Part shown: piece after piece, positions 1 to 10,801 of the stretch
Position numbering within the stretch: the first letter of the stretch is position 1
How the letters are laid out: each line of letters opens with the position of its first letter
Source of the DNA: Prostheceraeus crozeri
Lineage: Eukaryota; Platyhelminthes; Polycladida; Euryleptidae
Assembly: GCA_907163375.1 (NCBI GenBank)
Contig: CAJQUW010010482.1
Span: 147,849 to 211,848, forward strand
DNA length: 64,000 bases
Direction of reading: 5' to 3'
Notes under the pieces: model-generated
What the model was told of the DNA's origin: nothing
Database searches by the model: none
Seen by the model: the letters and a program-made list of their open reading frames with translations, nothing else
Position numbers and translations under genes: made by a program

Positions 1-158
1 CTAAGATTGAGCCAAGAGGAAACAATCAATGTCCTACGAAACGTTGCCGTGTGTGTTGCAGCAATGGAAAGCGCTCTTTCTACGTTTGCATCAAGTGCCT
101 GGAAATCCAGGTTCATGTTCCTCTCCTTGCTTCAAGCAATTTCATTGTGGATGATTAG
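1..158 (+). pseudogene. piggyBac A transposase, C-terminal tail (duplicate)
   Basis: The first 158 bases are the same as 9749-9906 and encode the last part of a piggyBac transposase, including the cysteine-rich C-terminal domain (KRCRVCCSNGKR, then YVCIKCLEIQVH). This domain binds the transposon ends in characterised piggyBac proteins. The rest of the gene lies outside the window, if it exists. The stop codon is the TAG at 156-158. Confidence 0.85.
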
Positions 159-705
159 TGACATTGGTGAATGGTGACTAAATGACTTTTCATGCAATTT
201 AGCTCTGAGCTTTGCATTCTACCTTTTTACTCAAGCCGATTTCTTGCTTGCAGTGCAAGGTTTGCATGTTTGCGCATTTTCCAGGCATTCATTTCATGGA
301 AAATTTTAATTGCTTTTATTTTGAATTAAATCTACGCTTTGGTCACGCAGGAAAGCAAAGGCATGATTGGGAGGCAATTTACTAACTTTGATAAACACAA
401 AATTACAGCGTCATCAGTGATGTGAAATATGAATGGTGTGGGTTGAGATATACTGATGGATGAAACATACTAAGTAGGAAGTGTCCCTTCCTGGTTGTAT
501 TATGTTATGCAAACATACTTCCAATGTGCACAACAGCAATGTTTGTAAATCTGAAAATCATGGGAAAGGACTTTGTTATCAATAACTCACGCCTTCATAA
601 AATTTTAAGTAATATCCATCAGAGAACACAAGTATCTAGCCAAAGCGCAATACATCATGCAACAATTTACATCAATAAACATAATGCTCAAAATGAGTTT
701 CATTC
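159..705. other. Noncoding DNA between two piggyBac remnants (copy 1)
   Basis: This stretch lies downstream of the plus-strand piggyBac tail and left of the TTAA that seems to bound the minus-strand piggyBac. It is AT-rich with no convincing coding signal; the 61-codon open frame at 524-709 has no recognisable motif. It recurs at 9907-10453. It probably includes the 3' untranslated region and terminus of piggyBac A, but no terminal repeat could be matched to the 5' side. Confidence 0.5.
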
Positions 706-837
706 TTAACCCATTAACAAAGAAATTTTGTTTTTCGATCTTTTGTTGGTATGACATCCTTTCAAGTCAACATCAAATACAATAATGTCAATTTTAGGAA
801 TGATCAATTTTCTATTGAAATAGAAATACTTTTTGAA

Positions 838-866
838 AACGTTGCAAGCGCGACGATAAGCTAACT
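838..866 (+). repeat. Short piggyBac-associated repeat, right-end type
   Basis: The sequence GTTGCAAGCGCGACGATAAG followed by CTAAC resembles the right end of the MITE-like element at about 51718-51746 (GTCGCAAACGCGACTGTTAG, CTA). It also resembles, in inverse orientation, the motif at 2925-2950. It recurs at 10586-10614 in the duplicate. It may be a subterminal transposase-binding repeat of piggyBac B or a MITE relic. Confidence 0.45.
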
Positions 867-1053
867 TCAAAAAAATACAAAACACTAGTCACCAAACTTC
901 TTTTATTACTTCTCATCTAGGGCATTCAGTCGATGCATAATGGAACGTCTGGAAAGGCATAGCAAATATATTTGCGGTACAATTACAACATAGAGCACGC
1001 CGATGACTGCCACACCTTTAGTCACTTTTGGTTTACAGATCAGGGTTTCTGTG

Positions 1054-2781
1054 CTAATTTTCAAAACAAGAAATATGAAGAGCAACATTGCACTTCTTGC
1101 ATCGGATTTTTGATCTTGCAGAGCACATTGGACAAACTCCGCCCTTGATGGTTGTATCAATAGGCCAATGATTCATGCCATCATATCTGAGGGTAGAATT
1201 CTGCAGTTGCGAAACTTTTGCCCTGCGACCAGAACGCTTTCTTTCCTCTCCATGTCGAGTAAGAGCTGAAATCACAACTTCTCGAGTAAACTGAAGCAGA
1301 GATATTTGTGGATTCTTCACATCTTGGTAAAATCTCCATGAGTTTACCATTAATGCATTAATAATCCATGAGAAAAGAGGGTAATACCACTTGCGACATC
1401 AAGTACGGATTCGATATAAAGAAACTTGCTGATCAAACAGGTCTACGCCTCCCATATGTTTGTTATATTCAGTAATTGGTTTCGGAACCTTTAGATTGAT
1501 ATGGTTTCTTGTAGACCGATCCCATCGCCGGACGTACTTGAATGGCTCGATCTCAAAGCAGTTCGATGCACAGAGTGCACTTTTGTTGTCATTCCATTGT
1601 ACTATGATATTGTTACCATCTGACTTTGAATCGATCGTACTCCGAGGAGTTTTCTCAAATACTTTCTTGTTCTGCAATGGACAATCTCAAAGTCGATTTG
1701 ACCGAATCGTTCCGGTAATTCCAATTCCACTGTTTCTCAAATCGTCAAACATTTCCAGTGAAGTAAAGTAGTTATCAACAAAGATGGAAGCACCACTAGG
1801 TGCGTTGCACTTCTCGACTAAAGATCGAACAATGTCTCCAGAATGACCAAGACCGAATGTTTTGATATGAGTGCCAGCACCTGCGTAAGGTTCCGCGTGA
1901 TACAAATACCCGTTAGATGATGCTAAACACCAGCACTTGTATCCAAACTTTATTGGTTTGCTTGCCATGTATTGTTTACTACTGTGATGACCATAGTACT
2001 TTACCATTGCTTCATCGATCGATAAATTTTGTGTAAGAGGAAACACTTTCGCCTTTTTGTTAAAGAAATCAAATTAAGGTATCACCTTGAAATATTTGTC
2101 GTCATTCATCAAGCTACTGTCAATAAAATGTAGGTGTTTAAAAATGGACAGGAAACGGTCACGACACATGCAGTTTCCAGGACAATCACCATTTACATCG
2201 AAGTCTTCAGACCAGTGTAATTGTGTACTGGGTAGGCGCATATACCCTGAGCGGAGTAAAATCGCGATGAAAGTTATCATTTCGTCGGATGTCACGTTTA
2301 GAAATTTACCGCTATTAGTTCCATATAGATTTGTTTGTTCCACCAGTAATTAAATAAGTTCAGCATCTGAAACAATCATAAGGCAAATTTATGCCCGACC
2401 GAAGATTATGAAATGACGTAAAATATGAAGTAAAGTCTTTGTCCAACTTGAGTGGCTTGAAATGATCAGAGCCAGTCCAATTTCATTTTTCAATTTTCTT
2501 CGTTTCGGTGGTGGTGCTTCACAATCATCTTGTGATGGTATCTCCGCTTCAGACTGTAAGATTCGACGTGGTAAATTATGAAAGTAATGACTCGCTTCAT
2601 CATCAGAAGTATCACTATCTTTGTCGGTCCCCACATGTGGATTTTCTGTGGGTGGGATAATTATCATTTCCTGAACGTCTTGGTTTTGAACGTCGCTGTC
2701 ATTATGTGCCGTTATCATTTCGATTGCCTCATCCACAGTAAGCTTTGATCGTCTCCTCATCGTCGTCAATGTCATAGACAA
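1054..2781 (-). pseudogene. piggyBac B transposase, copy 1 (broken)
   Basis: Read on the minus strand, this is a piggyBac-family (DDE_Tnp_1_7) transposase in at least four open pieces. In order: an acidic N-terminal region with a KRRK basic patch (2781-2389); an N-terminal lobe (2343-2074); a catalytic part with the first Asp in NLSIDEAMVKYYG and the second in FVDNYFTSLEMFD (2046-1687); a part with the third Asp in HMGGVDLFDQ (1677-1399); and a cysteine-rich C-terminal domain with CPMC, CKKC and HISCFEN (1350-1054). The frame breaks between pieces make it a pseudogene. A TTAA followed by CCCATTAAC at 706-712 is the likely 3' transposon end. No matching TTAA end was found beyond 2781. Copy 2 at 10802-12529 differs by a few residues (SNGYLY/SSGYLY, SLVEK/SLAEK). 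Confidence 0.85.
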
Positions 2782-2912
2782 ATTCTAAGAATTGGTGAAT
2801 CATTGTCGGGCTCTGCTATTTTACGAGGCAGAATGAAGCAATAACTAAAAATAGATCTGCTACAATGAGAAAGACCATAGAAATTGGACGTATAAACTCC
2901 TGATTCCAGATA

Positions 2913-2960
2913 TTCATTATGCGCTACTCTGCTAACCGTCGCAATTGTAACGTGATGATG
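2913..2960 (+). repeat. Short piggyBac-associated repeat, left-end type
   Basis: A stretch of about 45 bases containing CATTATGCGCTACTCTGCTA then ACCGTCGCAATTG occurs here, at 12661-12708 (duplicate) and, nearly unchanged, at 51347-51392. Its inner part (GCTAACCGTCGCAA) is an inverted relative of the right-end-type repeat at 838-866. It sits between the 5' side of piggyBac B and the 3' end of the LINE, so it could belong to either border. Confidence 0.5.
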
Positions 2961-3080
2961 ATAAGGATGATAAATTTTTATATTTAGAATTGAAAATCAT
3001 GCAATTGCACTTACAAAAAGAGCACATAATGTACATGTATATACAAAATCAGCAGTAAAAATTAGAACAAGAAGTGATGC

Positions 3081-3899
3081 TCAAACATAAAGGCGATTGT
3101 AAATACTTATGCTAGACGGAATGAAAGACGAGTGGCGGCGTTTTGACTTAATTCGTGGCACTTGAAAATGCTTTGAGAAACGGTGAATTTGAGGCACTAA
3201 ATGATGAAAAAGTTGCGTCGGGTTCATCATGGAACGAAGCACTTCCATCGATTGTTGATTGCGTCGAATGTACAGGGGAGTAAATGAACCACATTGGCAG
3301 TCTCGACCACATATGATGCGATGGCAACGGCACCTTATAGCCTCAAGCCTGTTGTTTTCGAGATGATTCATACCAATAAAAAGTGGATTGCAAAATTCAA
3401 GTGTACTTGTAATGAAAGAGTGGTAAAAGGTAATCATATCTCGTTTGTTGAGTACATTTTTCAGCTTGAGTAGAAGATACAATTTCCGGTTTGCTTTTTT
3501 ACTCACAGTATCTATATGACACTTCCATGACAAATTATCCGCATATGTAATACCCAAAACATTTACCTTCGAAGACACTTCATATGAACAAGTCAATGGC
3601 ATTGAGTTGGACTCTCTAAACAACATTATCTTTGTTTTAGCTTTATTGAGGTTTGAACCATTACTGGAGCACCAAGAATCAACGTGCTGTTCCTCTCCAC
3701 AAATGATTGCATCTATGTTATGCGAATCCGTTGTTCGAATAGGAATCAAAGATATGATATCATCGGCAAACTTGACCATGACTGAAGTGGAGCAATGAGT
3801 CGTCAATGAACGCATATGTGTTGCAAAAAGGTAAGGTGCTATGACTGAGCCTTGTGGGATACCTGAGATTGCAGCACGTGGAGAATCATGGTGAAGAAA
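3081..3899 (-). pseudogene. LINE reverse transcriptase 3' part, copy 1 (truncated)
   Basis: Minus-strand reading gives the C-terminal half of a non-LTR retrotransposon reverse transcriptase, including the catalytic VKFADDIISL box. Downstream of it come the thumb-like segment VLGITYADNLSW and a basic tail ending RLYV. This copy reads to a natural-looking stop at 3081. The duplicate at 12895 has an earlier stop because one base differs after VPRI, so copy 1 preserves the longer C-terminus. The 5' side is cut off at 3899, with a 114-bp deletion just inside it at 3885/3886. Confidence 0.88.
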
Positions 3900-4320
3900 T
3901 ATTTTTTATCACTCGGTAAACAAATGTTCTATAACTCTATCATGAATTTTTTTATCAATATTAATTGTGATAAATCCATAATCTTTTGACCAAGCATTGT
4001 TACACGATTGTTTAAATTCATCTTTATTTCTTACGCATAAATCTCTTAACAAATCACTTAAGTTTCTTGCATTTATTTCAAATAGTATAAATACATTTGC
4101 ATTCTTTCTAATAACACTTCCATCTAATGAATACATACTTTGTGTTAAATAAAAAAACACTACAGTTATTATGTCTACCTCTTGTGAAATAATTTCTCTG
4201 AACTGACTGATTTCTATCATTAACACAATCATCAAAAATTACACACTGTTTCATTGTTTTATCTAGTTTACTAGGATCTTTCATATTACCACTATCATCT
4301 ATTAATTGTATTTTTATATG

Positions 4321-4640
4321 CTAATTTTTATTGGTTTCTACTAACTGATTATTTTTTGCTGCTTCTCCACACCACGAACTTATTTCTTCTTCAAATTCAG
4401 AATTTTCATATTCTTTGAATAATGAAGCAATTGCTGTTTTTTTAAGATTGATTTCAAATCCATATTTTAAAAATTGATAGACGGGTTGTTCTGCTGTTGT
4501 TGTATAAATTATAAGATTGTTATAATCCAAAAAATTTGTAGTCGTTAAAATTTTAAATTATATATATGTTTTTCCACATCCTGATCTTCCACAAATAACT
4601 GACAAAACTTTATTAGACAAATTTGGATGATGATTAAATT
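4321..4640 (-). pseudogene. Polinton-like part: P-loop ATPase-like
   Basis: A P-loop signature of the GRSGCGKT kind is visible near 4575-4600. A part at 4321-4530 carries IIYTTTAEQPVYQFLKYGFE, a pattern I associate with packaging-type ATPases of Polinton-like elements. This is the strongest single reason for the family call. It is part of a broken fossil. Confidence 0.5.
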
Positions 4641-4704
4641 TAAGTTTTTTTTATTTAATGGGGAAAATTCACTCATTTTTTAATAAAAAATTTTATTTTT
4701 ATTT

Positions 4705-5185
4705 TTAAAGAATAAGAAGAAAATTAAACTTCTCTAGCTTCGCGTGGGAGTTCATACCTCCCGAACCAAATTTATTTACTGCCGGTTCAACTGCAAAATG
4801 TAATTGTTTCTTATCTTTAAATGGTATACCTAAATGTCTGTTAATTTCATTTGATATTGATTCAACTTCGTAAGAACCAGGAAGAAAAGTTAGTACTTTC
4901 CACGTTTTGCCTTTATCAGTAGAATATCTAAATTGATCATTCACATCTTTGATAACGTTTTGAATAGTGTTAAATGTGGAGAAACTGGTCAATGCAATTT
5001 GATAATTTTTATTTTTGTTCCAAATGTAGAATGGGTTCTAAATTACAAGTGTGTGATGAAGTAGTTGTTATAATTTTTAACGTCGTACTAAATTTTGATG
5101 AACCCAAAATCTCTGTTAGATTTTCTAAATGATTATTAATTTTGTCAAAATCTACTGATGATAATTCTCTCGAAGACATTTTTTA
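4705..5185 (-). pseudogene. Polinton-like part: PGSYE-motif structural-type protein
   Basis: The part includes LPGSYEVESISNEINRHLG, resembling the proline-glycine-[AS]-tyrosine-glutamate motif found in minor-capsid-like or hypothetical proteins of Polinton-like elements. That link is remembered, not computed. The region just upstream (to about 5185) begins with a plausible start and may belong to the same part. Confidence 0.4.
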
Positions 5186-5221
5186 ACTAAAAAATTTAAA
5201 TAAACATTTTTTATAAAAAAA

Positions 5222-6103
5222 TTAAGAACAACATATTTCAGCTATACTTTTATAATCCTCTTCATTTAGAATCTTCTTTTCTAACAGTCTTTTCAATATA
5301 GCATGAAGTTCATTGAAACTAGAATTATGTCCTTCTTTTATTGCAGATATTAAAATATTTAATCTATTTAGTAATTCTTGTGGATCATCTGGTAAGAATA
5401 CAGTTGTTTCAGTTTTAAAACCTTTTCCTACTTTAACTCCCGTTGATAATAAATTTTCTAATTGTTTATAACGTCTAAGAGATTTTACTGCACCAACTCT
5501 ATCTAACATAGCTTTATATTTTATGAGATCTTCTACAGCATAACTATTTAAATCTGCTCCTCTTAAAAGATGAACAAAATTTCTATCTAAATTAAAAGGA
5601 TATTTATCTGGTGAAAAAATTAAACCTCGAAAAGGTTGTGGAAATATTTCTTTTTGTCCGAGATAAAATCTAGGTATTGTTTTTCCATCTATAAATGAAA
5701 TAGAATGTTCAAATTGCATAGATTTTGGTAATTTCTTATTAATGTTTGATTCTAGTAATCGATAGTCATCTAATATAGTTTTATGTTCTGGATCTGTTAT
5801 ATTAATTTGTTTATCATTATTTGTAAGTTCTTTTTCAAGAGTTTTAAATGGTTCCATAGTTTTTTCAAAATCAGTTTTTACTTGCTCGGTTTGCTGCATT
5901 TTTTCAAACATATCAGATTGAATACCAGCTTTTATCATTCTATGCTGAAGATGATTTTCTTTCATAATATTTCTTTGTTTTATTAACTCTTCTAATTGTT
6001 TAATTCTTTTTAGATTATCAGCTTTAATTTTATCCATTTTTAAAATATAATATTTGAATTTTGTGGTAACATTGGAATACAACAAAAACATTTTACTGAA
6101 CAA
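5222..6103 (-). pseudogene. Polinton-like part: 293-codon lysine-rich protein
   Basis: This is the longest open part of the Polinton-like fossil. Its first half is lysine- and glutamate-rich and coiled-coil-like (KIKADNLKRIKQLEELIKQR). The second half is more globular, with an LFSPDKYPF-like hydrophobic core and a helical C-terminus. I do not recognise a specific family. Its position beside the membrane-type part and the PGSYE-type part suggests a virion-associated or accessory protein, which is inference. Confidence 0.45.
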
Positions 6104-6143
6104 ATTATTTTTTTATTGCTTTGGCGTCTGACATCTTTTCGTT

Positions 6144-6828
6144 TTAAGTTTTGTTTAATAAAGTTTTTAGATCTTCTAAAAAAACTTTATCATTTTCTTC
6201 ATTAGAAATTTTACCATCACTAGAAATTTTGCCATCCTGTTTATTCTTGTCATGAACTTTTTCGGTCTGTAATTGAAATGATATTTGATTTACTTCATTT
6301 GCTATTCGATCAAATTTTTCAATCCCATCTAATGTAATAACATTATCATCACACACTCTTTGAAAGTAATAATGCAGTTTATCATAAACTTCTTTAACGT
6401 GAGAATGTTTATTTTTTAATGATTTTCCTTTCTTCGTTATTAAAGACTTATCTAACATTGAAATAAGTGAAGTTGTAAAAACACCCGTACCTGTTAAAGC
6501 AGTAGCAATTACTGGAATTACTAAAACACCAGAAGATATAACAATTGTTAAAGCACCTAAACTTATTGTTAAGAATATGCAAATTCCTTGTGTTACATAC
6601 ATTCTTAACTTTAGACCATCTCTTTCTTAATTTATCATAGTGCTCTAGTCTTAATAATAATTGAGATTCCTTATTTTTCATATAACGTACTCTATCTTTA
6701 TGTTTTTCTTTATTCATTTTTTCAATGTCCATTAAAGTAGAACTACGTTCATATGATAATGAAGGATATATTCTTGCGGTTTCTTCCACTTTTGTTTCTT
6801 CCATTGTTAAAGAAATATTTTTAGACAC
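6144..6828 (-). pseudogene. Polinton-like part: membrane-segment protein
   Basis: The region encodes a lysine-rich, coiled-coil-like stretch and a strongly hydrophobic stretch (TISLGALTIVISSGVLVIPV) that would make one or two membrane segments, followed by a charged tail. Small hydrophobic proteins with coiled coils are common in Polinton-like and adintovirus-like elements. No specific homologue is claimed. Confidence 0.4.
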
Positions 6829-6840
6829 ATAAGTTTAGAC

Positions 6841-7425
6841 ACATAAGTTTAGTTATCTCATATTTTAAAAACCTGAAAAATGGATAAAATTCAGGTTTTA
6901 AGACATAAACTCATGAATTTAGACGTTTTTAGAAATACCATTTGTTTTGATGTTGTGTCCTGGAACGGTCATGATTTTCAAGGTAAAAATTGTAATTCTA
7001 AAATTTGAGATTCTTAACTTTTAAGATTTCTCGGTGTCCTGGAACGGTCATGATTTTAAGAGTAAAAATTGTAATTCTAAAATTTGAGATTTTGAAAAAT
7101 TTGAAAAATTCGGTTTTTTAAAAAACGCCTAAATTCTTAAATTTAGTCGTTTTGAGAAAGTGCAAAAATTTGAGAATTTTGTGTCCTTTTAAAAATGGAC
7201 TGAATTTATAAATTTAGGTCTTAAAACCTGAAAAAATGACCAAAATTCATGAATTTAGTCGTTTTTAAAAGGACACAAAATTTGAGAATTTTGGCCTGTC
7301 CTGGAACGCCTAAATTTATGAATTTAGGTCTTAAAACCTGAAATAATGATCTAAATTGATAAATTTAGTCGTTTTTAAAGGTGCAAAAAAATTGAGAAAA
7401 TGGCTTGTCCTGGAACGGTCTTTTG
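6841..7425. repeat. AT-rich iterated repeats flanking the Polinton-like fossil
   Basis: The core TGTCCTGGAACG occurs at about 6957, 7032, 7299 and 7405. At the first two it is followed by GGTCATGATTTT and a shared block of about 50 bases ending AAATTTGAGATT. Other recurring words are GAATTTAGTCGTTTT and ATTTAGGTCTTAAAACCTGA. A 14-bp unit (GACACATAAGTTTA) is duplicated at about 6825-6855. The composition matches the Polinton-like remnant, so this may be its terminal or subterminal repeat zone, but no opposite end was found. Confidence 0.6.
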
Positions 7426-7467
7426 CCCATTACTTCTCGTCGCTAAAGATTGTTCTCCTCGTAAACA

Positions 7468-7707
7468 TTGGATTCACTTGCTGATTCTGAAGCGCAAAAT
7501 TGGCACAATCTTGGCGAATTTTATGGTCGCAAGCTTCAAACTGTTGTGCAACTTGAACTTCGTAAGGGTAATTGTACTAAGGGGGCAACTGCTGTGACCG
7601 ATGGCATAAAGATGCCATGGGATTTTCTATCCAATAAGACAGATGGCAAGTGGTGTGACTATGCCAGGTGTTTTATTACCCTTATGAGTGGAACTCACCC
7701 AATGTAA
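7468..7707 (+). CDS. Short open frame of unknown origin
   Basis: This 79-codon frame reads MDSLADSEAQNWHNLGEFYG onward and contains three cysteines and several tryptophans (MPWDFLSNKTDGKWCDYARC). Its amino-acid composition looks protein-like rather than random. I do not recognise it. It lies between the iterated AT-rich repeats and piggyBac A, lacks a visible promoter, and could be the end of a decayed exon or of a transposon protein. Low confidence that it is expressed. Confidence 0.25.
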   Translation: MDSLADSEAQNWHNLGEFYGRKLQTVVQLELRKGNCTKGATAVTDGIKMPWDFLSNKTDGKWCDYARCFITLMSGTHPM

Positions 7708-7840
7708 CTTCTGCATCAAATTCATAGCAAATTGACAATGCAAAATGAAATAACATACCTTTGTAAATATTCCAGGCATTTAAATTATAACATATATGTG
7801 CATAGAAATGCGTAATCTATCTAAATGCAAGGATCGGCCC

Positions 7841-7916
7841 AACAACATAGGGGGTAGTAGCTATGACATGACAACCATAACAACATAGGGGGTAGTGGCT
7901 ATGACATGCCAACCAT
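7841..7916 (+). repeat. 38-bp direct tandem duplication
   Basis: Two adjacent 38-bp units begin AACAACATAGGGGGTAGT and end CAACCAT. They differ at two positions (TAGCTATG/TGGCTATG and GACATGAC/GACATGCC). It lies upstream of piggyBac A and might be part of its 5' region; no function is evident. Confidence 0.9.
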
Positions 7917-8048
7917 CTTTCACTACTGCCTATCAACTAATTTTATGAAATAAGCATACAGTGGGTGAGTTTGTAGGCGTGAGATCGCATGCAGATTCAT
8001 TCAAAAGTTGAATCTCCTGTAGAAAGGTGATCTGAACTACAGTTTCCA

Positions 8049-9906
8049 ATGGAAACCATCGGAAACTTTCCATGCATGGCGAGAAGATATACCAAAGAAC
8101 GAGTTGCCGATATGATGGTCCTGGATGATGACGAAAGTGACATCGGCAACATCAACGATCAAACTGTTTTTGATTACGAAGGTGACACTGATAACGACGA
8201 AGAACAGCCTGAACTGACACCACAATTTCCTTTACCTCGAATCTCTTTTCTTTCTCCGAAACTTGCGCCCTTGACTCAGACCTCTCCGCTGTTGCCGAAT
8301 CCTGTGCCTTCGCCTGAAGTTTCTCCGTTGCCGAATCCTGCGCCCTTTACTCAGACATCTCCGATACTCATCGATACTGACTCTGACTTGACCTTGCCGA
8401 AATTTACTTTCCTTGGTGTTCCTGAACTTGCATCTGATGGTGAGGAGGAGATGCTGTCTGTCAAAGATGACAGAGACCTGATTCAGAAATCGTTGGAATT
8501 GTTCTTAACTGAACCGTTATTCAATGATTTACATGTTGTTGAATTTACAAACATTCGTGCAGATCAATATTTGAGAAAGGAAGAGGAGCATTTGAAAGCG
8601 CATTCTTAATTCAGAAAGTGGAGAGAGAGAAATATGTCACCGAAATGAAGAGATTTATTGGTATGATTTTACAGATGGGTGTCATCAAGAAGCCTTCACT
8701 TAGTGAGTACTGGAGCACTGACCCCTTCATTTCCACTCCATTCTTCCACATACAGTGACTTTTCCATTAATCGCGATCGATTCCTTCTGCTGCACCATTT
8801 CATTCGTTTTGCCGATTATCGCAATCTAGGTGATCAGCATGATCTCCTCCGAAAAATTCGACCGTTTGCAAGGCGAATACGCAGTATCATCAGCTCTGTG
8901 TACCGACCAAAGTCGAATTTAACTGTTGATGAGTCTTTGTTACTCTCCAAAGGTCGATTGGTATTAAGACAATACATCCCAGCGAAGAGAAGTCAATTTG
9001 GCATAAATATATACATGCTCTGTGAAAGTGACACTGGTTACATGCTCAACTTTGACTTCCATTCCGTGAAAAGTGAGCATGATCGTTTTGCTCAACACGC
9101 AACAGCTCTCAGCCTCTCCGAACAGATAGTGGTGCATTTGTCGGAAGAATACCTTGACCTCGGGTATCGCATTTTCGCCGATAATTGGTTTGCAAGCGTG
9201 CGGTTAGCTTCTTATCTGCTCACTCGCCGAACTCACTTCACGGGAACAATTCGTCCAAACCGCGGTGTTCCTCAAGATCTTGCAAATAGTGTCACAGCGG
9301 ATAAAGAAACTAAGTTTGCCACGAATGGAAACTTGATCGTTTCAAAATTCTGTGACGAAAAGTCTAGTGGAGTAACATCAGTGTACAAGATCGACACTTT
9401 TAACAAAGCAACCCTTACTTGACGGAAAGAATTGTACGAGGAGGTGAGATGATATCTTTAAGAAAGAGTGCCAGTATGGTGGACTATAATATGAGTATGG
9501 GAGGTGTTGACAGGGCTGATCAAAATTTACACTCATATGATGCCACTAGGAAAAGTTACAGGTGTTTCTCAAAGTTGGAGTTCACCTTATTCAACGACTG
9601 TGCCTGAATGCATACATTATCTTCCGAAATAACGGTGAAAAACTGTTGTTAGAACAATACTCAAAATTTCGCTCAAAATTTCTTACTAGAGCAGAAAGTC
9701 TCAACTCGACCTTTCATCTTGGTAAGCGAACTGGTCAATATTTCCCTTCTAAGATTGAGCCAAGAGGAAACAATCAATGTCCTACGAAACGTTGCCGTGT
9801 GTGTTGCAGCAATGGAAAGCGCTCTTTCTACGTTTGCATCAAGTGCCTGGAAATCCAGGTTCATGTTCCTCTCCTTGCTTCAAGCAATTTCATTGTGGAT
9901 GATTAG
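8049..9906 (+). pseudogene. piggyBac A transposase (broken)
   Basis: This is a piggyBac-family transposase in several frames. An acidic N-terminal region (8049-8609) has VLDDDESDIGN and a proline-rich spacer. Around 8650-8740 the N-lobe motif EMKRFIGMILQMGVIKKPSL is readable. The frame 8679-9422 has the first catalytic Asp in LTVDESLLLSKGR, the second in IFADNWFASVRLA and the conserved HFTGTIRPNRGVP. The third Asp is in MSMGGVDRADQ (9419-9607), and the cysteine-rich C-terminal domain (RCRVCCSNGKR, YVCIKC) ends at the TAG at 9904-9906. Frame changes near 8610, 8740, 9415 and 9600 break it. It is distinct from piggyBac B, which lies tail-to-tail on the other strand, and from the satellite-embedded piggyBac C. 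No clear TTAA termini were paired. Confidence 0.88.
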
Positions 9907-10453
9907 TGACATTGGTGAATGGTGACTAAATGACTTTTCATGCAATTTAGCTCTGAGCTTTGCATTCTACCTTTTTACTCAAGCCGATTTCTTGCTTGCA
10001 GTGCAAGGTTTGCATGTTTGCGCATTTTCCAGGCATTCATTTCATGGAAAATTTTAATTGCTTTTATTTTGAATTAAATCTACGCTTTGGTCACGCAGGA
10101 AAGCAAAGGCATGATTGGGAGGCAATTTACTAACTTTGATAAACACAAAATTACAGCGTCATCAGTGATGTGAAATATGAATGGTGTGGGTTGAGATATA
10201 CTGATGGATGAAACATACTAAGTAGGAAGTGTCCCTTCCTGGTTGTATTATGTTATGCAAACATACTTCCAATGTGCACAACAGCAATGTTTGTAAATCT
10301 GAAAATCATGGGAAAGGACTTTGTTATCAATAACTCACGCCTTCATAAAATTTTAAGTAATATCCATCAGAGAACACAAGTATCTAGCCAAAGCGCAATA
10401 CATCATGCAACAATTTACATCAATAAACATAATGCTCAAAATGAGTTTCATTC
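9907..10453. other. Noncoding DNA between piggyBac A and B (copy 2)
   Basis: This is the duplicate of 159-705. It is AT-rich with no recognisable gene and ends at the TTAA/CCCATTAAC junction (10454-10460) that probably marks the 3' end of piggyBac B. Confidence 0.5.
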
Positions 10454-10801
10454 TTAACCCATTAACAAAGAAATTTTGTTTTTCGATCTTTTGTTGGTAT
10501 GACATCCTTTCAAGTCAACATCAAATACAATAATGTCAATTTTAGGAATGATCAATTTTCTATTGAAATAGAAATACTTTTTGAAAACGTTGCAAGCGCG
10601 ACGATAAGCTAACTTCAAAAAAATACAAAACACTAGTCACCAAACTTCTTTTATTACTTCTCATCTAGGGCATTCAGTCGATGCATAATGGAACGTCTGG
10701 AAAGGCATAGCAAATATATTTGCGGTACAATTACAACATAGAGCACGCCGATGACTGCCACACCTTTAGTCACTTTTGGTTTACAGATCAGGGTTTCTGT
10801 G

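Larger units (their letters stand above)
1..3899. repeat. Segmental duplication, copy 1 (left end outside window)
   Basis: Every base from position 1 to 3885 has a counterpart 9,748 bp downstream (9749-13633) with only scattered single-base differences. A further 14 bases (3886-3899) match 13748-13761, so copy 1 lacks 114 bp that copy 2 has. After 3899 the copies diverge abruptly: copy 1 runs into AT-rich Polinton-like DNA, copy 2 continues through a LINE. The left border lies outside the window. The duplicated block contains a piggyBac tail, a whole minus-strand piggyBac remnant and a LINE 3' part, so it is a block duplication and not two independent insertions. An assembly error, such as collapsed haplotypes laid in tandem, is an alternative. 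Confidence 0.93.
3900..6840 (-). mobile_element. Polinton/adintovirus-like element remnant (fossil, broken)
   Basis: This is an island of conspicuously AT-rich DNA with several minus-strand coding parts unlike anything else in the window. Parts, in element order from the right: a basic, coiled-coil-prone and hydrophobic region (6144-6828); a 293-codon open part (5222-6103); a part with an LPGSYEVE-type motif (4705-5185); an ATPase-like part with a P-loop signature of type GxxGxGKT (about 4321-4640); and a small part (3909-4235). An FtsK/HerA-like packaging ATPase next to structural-type proteins suggests the Polinton/Maverick or adintovirus group. No polymerase, integrase or protease part and no convincing major capsid part were recognised, so it is an incomplete and broken copy with several breaks. 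Assignment is by motif memory and is moderate at best. It lies between the duplicated blocks. Confidence 0.5.

Noticed and set aside
3900-7425. Organellar or bacterial-endosymbiont insertion because of the high AT content
   Set aside because: The parts do not look like mitochondrial or bacterial housekeeping proteins; the ATPase and structural-type motifs suit a Polinton-like element better.
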